Below are positions 8,138-15,538 of a stretch of DNA of 64,000 nucleotides, piece by piece; within the stretch, counting starts at the first letter, position 1, and every line of letters begins with the position of its first letter. The stretch is taken from assembly GCA_048058975.1 (NCBI GenBank), contig JBLLNP010000003.1, positions 1 through 64,000 of the forward strand. The letters are read 5' to 3'. The notes under the pieces are model-generated. The model worked only from the letters and a program-made list of their open reading frames with translations, did no database searches and was not told the origin of the DNA. This DNA comes from RHLJ01 sp048058975. Its GTDB lineage: Bacteria; Bacteroidota; Rhodothermia; Balneolales; Balneolaceae. The position numbers were made by a program, and so were the translations under genes.

Positions 8138-8621
8138 AAGATTCCTCCGTTTTAACGATTTGTTTGAAAAATTCATTGGTGAGATACAGAGCCAGGAAAA
8201 TTCCGAATGACGCTCCGAGTAATAATCGTGAATGTAATGTATTTGACCAAATAGAAAATTGATTAGCGATTACATCCACCAGATTCACCACGATTGATAC
8301 TACTATTAGTTTCAATAGTAATGAATTTATTACAGTAAAAAAGCGGGGAATTACGGGCATTAAGAGTATAATAATCGCAAATCCCCCATAAATACCCAGG
8401 CATCTTGAGCACACCGCCATGCTTTCTCCGTTTATCAAAAATGAGCGTTCGGGTTTTTGATGGCAAACCAGGTCGAATACAAGATGCTGCCAGCTAAATC
8501 CTCCCAAATCGGATTGGTGAAAAAGACCCGGTCCAAGCCCAATGATCAACAATCCAAAGCTAACTATCAGAAGAGAGATATATATGGCCTGATTGTGAGC
8601 TTTAACTTCCACACCGGTCAC
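8127..8621 (-). CDS. DUF2085-like membrane protein
   Basis: A 164-residue membrane protein with about four helices and the DUF2085 hallmark: a DLVCHQKPERSF segment followed by SMAVCSRCLGIYGG (residues ~50-80), with conserved Cys and His that may bind metal or form disulfides. Function unknown. Its start overlaps the thioesterase stop by 4 bases (ATGA type), implying translational coupling. Confidence 0.8.
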   Translation of the reverse strand: MTGVEVKAHNQAIYISLLIVSFGLLIIGLGPGLFHQSDLGGFSWQHLVFDLVCHQKPERSFLINGESMAVCSRCLGIYGGFAIIILLMPVIPRFFTVINSLLLKLIVVSIVVNLVDVIANQFSIWSNTLHSRLLLGASFGIFLALYLTNEFFKQIVKTEESYGT

Positions 8622-9055
8622 TCTGAAATTTCTTCTTTAAAACGATCCAGAAAATAGGCAGGAGCGCGACAAGGGCGGCGCGTGTTTTCATCCATAAAAC
8701 AAAGCGATACTTTTCCAAGTACGCAGAGTGTGTCCCGTTCTTTCGCAATTACTTTGTAGTACGTTTGCAGGCGAACTCCGGGAATATCAAAAACCATTAC
8801 ACGAATGATGATTTCTTCGTCATAAAATACCGGCGATTTATATTCCAGCTCGGCATTAATAACCGGAAGCATAATCCCCTCGTCTTCCATTTTGCGATAA
8901 GAAAGCCCATAAGAGCGAATCATCTCGGTTCTGGCTACTTCAAAGTATTCCAGATAGCGCCCGTAATAGACGTAACCCATTTTATCGGTCTCTCCGTATC
9001 GGCTGCGGAGCGTATAATCGAATTCGATGAGTGGTGATTTTTGAGGAAACTCCAC
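8618..9055 (-). CDS. Acyl-CoA thioesterase, YbgC/4HBT hotdog family
   Basis: A 145-residue single hotdog-fold protein. The N-terminal YGETDKMGYVYYGRYLEYFE carries the catalytic Asp of the 4-hydroxybenzoyl-CoA thioesterase-like group, followed by the long central helix (VARTEMIRSYGLSY). Such enzymes hydrolyse short- or medium-chain acyl-CoA or acyl-ACP. It lies 4 bases after accA, consistent with a lipid-metabolism role. Confidence 0.88.
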   Translation of the reverse strand: MEFPQKSPLIEFDYTLRSRYGETDKMGYVYYGRYLEYFEVARTEMIRSYGLSYRKMEDEGIMLPVINAELEYKSPVFYDEEIIIRVMVFDIPGVRLQTYYKVIAKERDTLCVLGKVSLCFMDENTRRPCRAPAYFLDRFKEEISE

Positions 9056-9059
9056 GGTA

Positions 9060-10019
9060 TTACGCTTTTTTGAAAGCTCCCATTCCGGAGTATTTCTCTA
9101 TGCGTTGCTCGACCAGTTTTTCCGGTTTTAGCTTTTTCAAGCGGGCAAGACTTTGTTTGATCTGTTTTTTAACGGCCTCTGCAGCAGCTTCATGATCACG
9201 GTGAGCTCCACCTAAAGGTTCAGGGATTACTCCATCAATCACTTTTAATTCCTGAAGATCAGCTGCGGTAAGCTTAAGTACCTCGGCTGCCTGTTCTTTG
9301 TAATCCCAGGTTTTCCACAAAATAGAAGAGCATGATTCCGGTGAAATCACCGAATACCAGGTGTTTTCCATCATATATACTTCGTTCCCCATTCCAATTC
9401 CTATGGCTCCCCCACTGGCCCCTTCACCAATAACAACAGTAACAAAAGGAACTTTAAGCAGCGCCATCATCTTAAGGTTCTTGGCAATGGCTTCGGCCTG
9501 ACCTCTCTCCTCGGCTTCTAATCCGGGAAATGCCCCCGGGGTGTCTAATAAAGTTATAATAGGCACATTAAACTTTTCAGCAAGCTTCATTAAACGATAT
9601 GCTTTTCTATATCCCTCAGGATTTGCCATACCAAAATTGCGATATGTTCTTTTTACCGTATCGCGCCCTTTTTGATGACCAATAATCATTACTGAAGCGC
9701 CATCTATGGTTGCAAAGCCACCCACAATCGCTTTGTCATCAGAGTGGTAGCGATCTCCATGCAGCTCCACAAAATTTTCTGTTATCAGCTCGATATAATC
9801 GAGGGTATAAGGTCGGTCGGGGTGACGAGCAAGTTGAACACGCTGCCATCGTGTAAGGTTTTTGAAAGTGCTTTCGCGAAGAGCATCAATTTTTTTCTTC
9901 AGGCCGCTGATTTCTTTATTCAGCACACCATCGCCTACAGAAGAAATCTTTTCAAGTTCTTCTATTTTTTTTTCCAAATCTGCGATTGGTTGTTCAAAGT
10001 CTAAATACTGCATAGTCAA
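9060..10019 (-). CDS. accA: Acetyl-CoA carboxylase carboxyltransferase subunit alpha
   Basis: With AccD, transfers the carboxyl group from carboxybiotin to acetyl-CoA to give malonyl-CoA, the committed step of fatty-acid synthesis. The 319 residues match the usual AccA length. Features include an N-terminal coiled coil (about 5-50), the RHPDRPYTLDYI motif, GRDTVKRTYRNFGMANPEGY, and the oxyanion-hole glycines in GEGASGGAIGIG near residue 200. It is the first gene of the operon ending with cdsA. The DPM1-like gene lies 53 bases upstream on the same strand. Confidence 0.95.
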   Translation of the reverse strand: MTMQYLDFEQPIADLEKKIEELEKISSVGDGVLNKEISGLKKKIDALRESTFKNLTRWQRVQLARHPDRPYTLDYIELITENFVELHGDRYHSDDKAIVGGFATIDGASVMIIGHQKGRDTVKRTYRNFGMANPEGYRKAYRLMKLAEKFNVPIITLLDTPGAFPGLEAEERGQAEAIAKNLKMMALLKVPFVTVVIGEGASGGAIGIGMGNEVYMMENTWYSVISPESCSSILWKTWDYKEQAAEVLKLTAADLQELKVIDGVIPEPLGGAHRDHEAAAEAVKKQIKQSLARLKKLKPEKLVEQRIEKYSGMGAFKKA

Positions 10020-10072
10020 TTCTTAAATCTTTGTTAGAATATACACAACTAATTTTGCAAACGGGCTACTTT

Positions 10073-10804
10073 CTAAAGAGCACCAAACATGCTTCTCATT
10101 TTAATTGCCCAAACACGCCACATAGCTTCCCTTACAATTTTTTTGGACATTTTTGATACACCTTCTTCTCTTTCTCTGAAAATAATCGACACCTCTTTAA
10201 GCTTAAAACCTGCTTTCCATGCCCGAAAATGCAACTCTATCTGAAAAGCGTATCCATTCGATTTAATGCGATCCAGGGCAATGTTTTCTATTACTCTACA
10301 GTGTATGCATTTGAACCCAGCTGTGGTATCAAAAACAGGAAGCCCGGTTATAGTTCTGGCATAGATATTTGCACTGTATGACAAAATAAGACGGCTTAAC
10401 GGCCAGTTTATGATGCTTATCCCATTCGCATACCTGGAACCAATCGCTATATCGGCATCTCCTTTTCTTACTACCTCCACAAGCTTGGGGACATCCTCGG
10501 GAGAATGGGAAAAATCTGCATCCATTTCGCATACATACTCATACTTGTGTTCTATCGCGTATTTAAACCCAGCCACATAGGCCGTTCCCAATCCTAATTT
10601 TCCACTTCGTTCTATTAGGTGGACTCTGTTTGGGTAATCCTTTTGCGCTTCTTTAACAATACCAGCAGTATTATCGGGCGAGCCGTCATCCACCACAAGT
10701 ACATCTACCTCTTCTTCTTTTAAGGAAAGAAGCCGGTCTATCATTTTCCGGATATTCCCGGATTCGTTAAAGGTAGGTATTATTACAAGCGCCTTATCAG
10801 CCAT
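10073..10804 (-). CDS. Polyprenol monophosphomannose synthase (GT2, DPM1-like)
   Basis: A 243-residue soluble GT2 transferring mannose or another hexose from a nucleotide sugar to undecaprenyl or polyprenyl phosphate. IPTFNESGNI opens the fold, VVDDGSPDNT binds the nucleotide, and EMDADFSHSP holds the DxD metal motif (about residues 93-98). There is no C-terminal membrane domain, so it is the short bacterial DPM1 type. The gene starts 4 bases after the sugar transferase stop, suggesting a joint role in glycan or glycoprotein assembly. Confidence 0.88.
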   Translation of the reverse strand: MADKALVIIPTFNESGNIRKMIDRLLSLKEEEVDVLVVDDGSPDNTAGIVKEAQKDYPNRVHLIERSGKLGLGTAYVAGFKYAIEHKYEYVCEMDADFSHSPEDVPKLVEVVRKGDADIAIGSRYANGISIINWPLSRLILSYSANIYARTITGLPVFDTTAGFKCIHCRVIENIALDRIKSNGYAFQIELHFRAWKAGFKLKEVSIIFREREEGVSKMSKKIVREAMWRVWAIKMRSMFGAL

Positions 10805-10808
10805 GATC

Positions 10809-12218
10809 CTATTGCCCCTTTCCTTTTATCATGGTGATAATAGTAATGATGAGTATTTTCAAATCCATTTTAAGGGAAATATTTTCTACATAGAATAAAT
10901 CGTACTTCGTTTTTTCTTTTACATCATCCAAAGAAGAATCGTACTTCCACTTCACTTGCGCCCAGCCTGTAATACCAGGACGAACTCGTAATCTTCTTGT
11001 ATATAGAGGTATTTGGATTCTGAATTGATCCACAAAATGAGGTCGCTCCGGCCTAGGACCTACCAGACTCATTGATCCCCGAAGCACATTCCAGAGTTGA
11101 GGAATTTCATCAAGCCTTAACTTTCTAAGCCAGTAACCAATTTTTGTAACCCTAGCATCATTTTGAGTCGCCCATGTTGGTCCTGTTTCTGCTTCCGCTC
11201 CTTCTTTCATGGTTCTGAACTTATAAATCGTAAACAAGCGCCCCCCTCTCCCAACTCGTCTTTGCTTATAAATGATTGGGCCTTTTGAATCCATCCTGAT
11301 TAGAAGAGCAATAATTCCAAGAAACGGTAGCGTCACAACTAGTACAATAAGTGATATAATTATATCCATCAGCCGCTTTACAACTTTCTCCCACAAAGGC
11401 ATGGGCTCGGGAGAAATTTCTATAAGTGGCATACCAAAAATCTGGTTGGTTTTATTTAGTCCACTTACCAATTGATAGAAATCCGGCAAAAGTTTAAGGG
11501 TTACATCCGGGTGATCGACTTTTGAGATTACATCTATCAGGTCTTTTCTTCGATCCGGTTCTACCGCCACCAAAATATCTTGTATCTGGCGCTCCTCAAT
11601 TATGGAAGTGATATTATCAAGATGCCCTATTACTTCCTCTTTCTTAATACCTGAATCAGGGTCAACCAACTTACCATTAACCTGAATGTATCCTAATACC
11701 TCCATCCCCAATGTTTTATTTCTCATTAAATCATCATACGCTACTTTGGCATTATGGCCTGTTCCAATAATGATGGTTCTATGGAGCCCCTTCCCAAGTT
11801 TTGCATACACGCGTTGGACTGTTCGAATGATGAATCGATTCGCCGCAGTAATAGAAAACACAAATACCCAATAAAGAAGTATCAAGTCCCTATCTGCTGT
11901 AAATGAGGCCTGTTCTCCGAAATCCCAGACAAAATACAGGATTAGTGCACCGATAGTGGTTGATTTAAATACCTTAAAAAATTCATCAAGACGGGATACC
12001 AGATAAAGCTTCTTATACAGACCTGAAACAATAAAAACCATTACCCAAAAAGTACTGATAATAATACCAGCTGACACAAAATCTACACCTAAATGGCGCA
12101 AATGCATATTAATAGTCTCAGTAAAAAAGAGGTGAAAAATAAACCAGCTTGCCAGAACTATAAGAAAGTCCATGATACTGGTAAATATTACTTCCCGATA
12201 TCTTTTTAGTTTACTCAA
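10809..12218 (-). CDS. Undecaprenyl-phosphate sugar phosphotransferase (polyisoprenyl PHPT, WcaJ-like)
   Basis: Initiates exopolysaccharide or capsule synthesis by transferring a sugar-1-phosphate to undecaprenyl phosphate. The 469 residues comprise four or five N-terminal membrane helices (1-145), a Rossmann-like CoA_binding_3 domain (~148-245, IIIGTGHNAKVAYDD) and the catalytic Bac_transf domain (~283-469). Catalytic motifs are intact: KQRRVGRGGRLF, KFRTM, RLDEIPQLWNVLRGSMSLVGPRPE with the Asp-Glu dyad, and RPGITGWAQ. It is divergent from tgt across a gap with an inverted repeat, and co-linear with the mannose synthase gene. Confidence 0.92.
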   Translation of the reverse strand: MSKLKRYREVIFTSIMDFLIVLASWFIFHLFFTETINMHLRHLGVDFVSAGIIISTFWVMVFIVSGLYKKLYLVSRLDEFFKVFKSTTIGALILYFVWDFGEQASFTADRDLILLYWVFVFSITAANRFIIRTVQRVYAKLGKGLHRTIIIGTGHNAKVAYDDLMRNKTLGMEVLGYIQVNGKLVDPDSGIKKEEVIGHLDNITSIIEERQIQDILVAVEPDRRKDLIDVISKVDHPDVTLKLLPDFYQLVSGLNKTNQIFGMPLIEISPEPMPLWEKVVKRLMDIIISLIVLVVTLPFLGIIALLIRMDSKGPIIYKQRRVGRGGRLFTIYKFRTMKEGAEAETGPTWATQNDARVTKIGYWLRKLRLDEIPQLWNVLRGSMSLVGPRPERPHFVDQFRIQIPLYTRRLRVRPGITGWAQVKWKYDSSLDDVKEKTKYDLFYVENISLKMDLKILIITIITMIKGKGQ

Positions 12219-12241
12219 GTAAATAATTCCGGCTTATTGAT

Positions 12242-12292
12242 TAACTTTGCAGCCTTGAAAATAAGCATTTTTATAAAGGCTGCATAACTTTG
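12242..12292. promoter_or_regulatory. Inverted repeat and duplicated -7-like boxes between divergent genes
   Basis: GCAGCCTT (12249-12256) and AAGGCTGC (12276-12283) form a perfect 8-bp inverted repeat. TAACTTTG occurs at 12242-12249 and again at 12285-12292, each matching the TAnnTTTG Bacteroidota -7 element in the tgt direction. No well-spaced -33 TTG was found for either. The site could combine a tgt promoter and an operator. Confidence 0.4.
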
Positions 12293-12312
12293 TCATCATT
12301 AAATACATTGGT

Positions 12313-13440
12313 TTGTACACTCATTTAGCATCCTGTTCTACTTCGAAGGCACGTTTAGGAAAGTTATCGACGGATCATGGGGAAATAGAAACCCCTATTT
12401 TTATGCCTGTGGGTACTTTAGGGACGGTTAAGGCTGTTTCTCAGGATCAACTTTTGGAGCAAATCAAAGCTCAGATTATTCTGGGTAACACTTATCATTT
12501 ATATCTTCGCCCGGGCTGTGAAATTATTTCCGAAGCTGGGGGACTACACAAATTTATCAAGTGGAATAAACCTATCCTCACTGATTCAGGCGGTTATCAG
12601 ATTTTTTCACTTTCTGAAAACCGAAAACTTGAAGAAGAAGGTGCTTTCTTTAAAAGTCATATTGATGGATCAAAACATCTCTTCACTCCCGAAAACGTAG
12701 TGGAAATACAACGTGTTTTAGGCTCTGATATCATGATGCTTTTGGATGAATGTCCACCGTATCCCAGCAGTTACGAATACGCTAAAAACTCTATGGAATT
12801 AACTCATAGGTGGGCGAAACGTGGAAGAAAGCATTTTCTTGAAACGAAACCTCACTATGGACATACTCAATTCCAATTCGGCATCGTACAGGGTGGCACA
12901 TACAAAGACCTGAGGATTGATTCTTCAAAGTTTATGGCAGATCAGGATTTTGAGGGAATAGCTATAGGAGGACTTAGTGTAGGAGAACCGATTCCCCTGA
13001 TGTACGAGATGACGGATTTGAATACAGATTATCTTCCCAAAGAAAAAGCACGGTATCTAATGGGCGTTGGTACTCCTGAAAATCTAATCGAATCCGTGGC
13101 ACGAGGTATCGATATGTTTGACTGTGTGATGCCCACCCGAAATGCCAGAAATGGCATGATCTTTACCCGTTTTGGCAAAGTGAATCTTCGAAACTCTAAA
13201 TGGAAGAATCATCATGAATTTCTGGATAAGGATTTTCCTTCAGATCTATGCAATAAATACACAATGGCTTACATCCATCATCTCATTAAAGCGAATGAGA
13301 TACTTGGATTGACTCTGGCATCACTCCATAATCTTACGTTTTATTTATGGCTAATGGAAGAAATAAGAACACAGATAAAGAATGATACTTTTGGAGATTG
13401 GTATCCAAAAATGGCTAAACAGGTTGATGAGAGGCTTTAG
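12313..13440 (+). CDS. tgt: Queuine tRNA-ribosyltransferase
   Basis: Exchanges guanine-34 for the queuosine precursor in tRNAs with GUN anticodons. The 375 residues begin at a TTG codon, the earliest start keeping the conserved N-terminus. Catalytic motifs are visible: LTDSGGYQIFSLS (general acid Asp ~93), MMLDECPPYPSS, FGIVQGG, GLSVGEP and MGVGTPENLIESVARGIDMFDCVMPTR with the nucleophilic Asp. The zinc site is degraded: only one Cys (DLCNKY) and the distal His (SLHN) remain of the usual CxCxxC...H. Its stop overlaps the convergent glycosyltransferase by 4 bases. Confidence 0.93.
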   Translation: MYTHLASCSTSKARLGKLSTDHGEIETPIFMPVGTLGTVKAVSQDQLLEQIKAQIILGNTYHLYLRPGCEIISEAGGLHKFIKWNKPILTDSGGYQIFSLSENRKLEEEGAFFKSHIDGSKHLFTPENVVEIQRVLGSDIMMLLDECPPYPSSYEYAKNSMELTHRWAKRGRKHFLETKPHYGHTQFQFGIVQGGTYKDLRIDSSKFMADQDFEGIAIGGLSVGEPIPLMYEMTDLNTDYLPKEKARYLMGVGTPENLIESVARGIDMFDCVMPTRNARNGMIFTRFGKVNLRNSKWKNHHEFLDKDFPSDLCNKYTMAYIHHLIKANEILGLTLASLHNLTFYLWLMEEIRTQIKNDTFGDWYPKMAKQVDERL

Positions 13441-15509
13441 TTTTTCTTTTTAATTGCTTGCCCTATTTCTTCAGAAAAAGATATGTTTGAGAAAAGGGAT
13501 TTTAAAAGAATGTCTATATCCATCCAGATAGAGTAGTTCTGAAGATAGTAGAGTTCATAGTTTTCCCGGTCTTCAGAAGATTGAATTCTTGAATGATTCA
13601 TTTGTATGGTTCCGGTTAATCCTGGTTTTAATTGTGGATTTGCTCTGCCTGAAGAAATGGTACTTCCTACCAAACTCATATCTCCTTTTAAGATATACCA
13701 AAACAAAAGCACTCTATTTTTCCATTTATTCTCATTTGGATTTTTAAAAAGCTTCAGGTTATGAATTGTAACTCGTTCAGCTCTTGTAAAAAATAACCCA
13801 GGTAATGTGAGAAGTCCGAAAATAATCCAGCAAGGCAGGGCAACTGTAAGATCCATCATCCGTTTCAAAGCTTGGTTTACGCCTTTCGAGAAGGAAAATC
13901 CCACTTCAACCAGAGGAATCGATTCCAGATACTCCACATTCGATTTACCTAGTATGAAATCCATAGAATCCGGTACGAGTTTAAAAACCACTTGTTCATT
14001 CTGTAACAACGATATCTGCTTGAGCATATCTTTATAGGAAATTGAAGAGAGTGCAAAGAACACCTGATCGATTTGGTAAGTTTTGATTAGTTCTTTTAGC
14101 TGAGCAAGTTCCCCTAAATCACCTTCATTTGTATGTTCAATCCCTACTGTTCCTGCAACCTCATAGTTCCAATCAGGCCTTGAGTGGATTTTTGATTTTA
14201 TACCTGAAGTATGCTCTGTATCACCAACTACTAGTACTTTCAGACGTTTCAACTTCCCTGTTACCTTAGTATCATTTTTAGAGAGGTTAATCTGAATTAG
14301 CTTAAACAATAGCATTAACACCAAGGCTGATATCAATCCGAAAATCAAAGCTAATCTTGAAAAAGCGTATTCTCTTACAAAAAAAGTGATTAACGCCACT
14401 CCAGAATAAGATGCTATAATCGCCTTTATCTGATTTGAAATTGAGTCTTTTTTGGATTGAAAGAGATCTAAAAATCCTCCTACAAACACATATATCAACG
14501 ATGCCAGAAGGTTAATCCAAAGAAATTTAAGATTCTGAAGATCTGTAAAAACTTCGTAACTAAAGCGGAACCGAATCAGAAATCCAAGTATCACCGACAC
14601 ATTTAACAGCACAAGATCTGAGGCAATATACCCGATCAGCTGAAGGTTACTGGCAATTAAAGAAATAAATGCTCTGAGCCAGATCGCCGTATAAATAAAC
14701 ACCTTGAATAGTAAACTGTATCTGGAACTGTGGTGCTTATCAAAAAACTGGTAGAGCGCTTTGTTGAATACCCGAATGTATCGTAAGTCCCCTTTTTTTG
14801 AACTTTCTCCCTTGTAATGGATAATTGATGTTCCAGGGACATAATCTATATGATACTTCGTATTCTGAACGCGATAGCACAAATCGATATCCTCGCCGTA
14901 CATAAAAAAGCGTTCGTCGAACCCCCCTAAATCTTTTAATAGATCTGTTCTCCAAAACATGAATGAACCTGATAACACTGGGACTTGTGCTTTTTCATTT
15001 TCTCCAACCGAGTTTAGGTAGTATTCTTTGAATAACTTACTCGAAGGGAATAGTGCACTCAGGCCGGTAACTTTTGAAAAAGATGACCAAATTGTGGGTA
15101 CAGATCGTTTTGATTCGGGTGCAAATGTCCCATCCGGGTTTAAGATTTTACAACCTGCTGCACCACATCCTGGATTTCTTTCCATATGAGCAAACAAAAC
15201 CCTGAAGGTATCCTCACTAACCAGAGTATCAGGATTAATGATAAGTGTATACTTACCTTTAGCCTGCCTGATTGCCTGATTATTCGCTTTTCCAAATCCA
15301 ACATTTACCTTATTGGCAATATAGTTTACACTTGGAAAACGGGGACTCAGAAATTCTATCGAACCGTCTTCAGAATTATTGTCGACCACAAAAATTTCGA
15401 TATTTAAACCCTGCTGGGCTCGTAAAATTGAACTCAGAAGATTCGAAATATACTCCCGAACCTTATAGTTCACGATAATTACTGATATGTCGAATTGTTG
15501 TGTATTCAA
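13437..15509 (-). CDS. GT2 glycosyltransferase fused to degenerate sugar-phosphate transferase
   Basis: A 690-residue two-part membrane protein. Residues ~1-290 are a GT2 rhamnosyltransferase-like domain (ISVIIVNYKVREYI, VVDNNSEDGS, IINPDTLVSEDT, GGFDERFFMYGEDIDLCYR). About four or five membrane helices follow (290-420), then a Rossmann-like domain (LKVLVVGDTEHTSG) and a C-terminal region resembling Bac_transf (KRMMDLTVALP, LKGDMSLVGS, LKPGLTGTIQ). The KFRTM and LDE-P-Q blocks that supply the catalytic Asp-Glu dyad are absent, so the C-terminal half is probably not an active phosphotransferase. It likely adds a sugar in surface-polysaccharide synthesis, with the tail as an anchor or interaction module. 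Confidence 0.85.
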   Translation of the reverse strand: MNTQQFDISVIIVNYKVREYISNLLSSILRAQQGLNIEIFVVDNNSEDGSIEFLSPRFPSVNYIANKVNVGFGKANNQAIRQAKGKYTLIINPDTLVSEDTFRVLFAHMERNPGCGAAGCKILNPDGTFAPESKRSVPTIWSSFSKVTGLSALFPSSKLFKEYYLNSVGENEKAQVPVLSGSFMFWRTDLLKDLGGFDERFFMYGEDIDLCYRVQNTKYHIDYVPGTSIIHYKGESSKKGDLRYIRVFNKALYQFFDKHHSSRYSLLFKVFIYTAIWLRAFISLIASNLQLIGYIASDLVLLNVSVILGFLIRFRFSYEVFTDLQNLKFLWINLLASLIYVFVGGFLDLFQSKKDSISNQIKAIIASYSGVALITFFVREYAFSRLALIFGLISALVLMLLFKLIQINLSKNDTKVTGKLKRLKVLVVGDTEHTSGIKSKIHSRPDWNYEVAGTVGIEHTNEGDLGELAQLKELIKTYQIDQVFFALSSISYKDMLKQISLLQNEQVVFKLVPDSMDFILGKSNVEYLESIPLVEVGFSFSKGVNQALKRMMDLTVALPCWIIFGLLTLPGLFFTRAERVTIHNLKLFKNPNENKWKNRVLLFWYILKGDMSLVGSTISSGRANPQLKPGLTGTIQMNHSRIQSSEDRENYELYYLQNYSIWMDIDILLKSLFSNISFSEEIGQAIKKKN

Positions 15510-15538
15510 GATGAGATTTATGTACGTATTCGAATATT

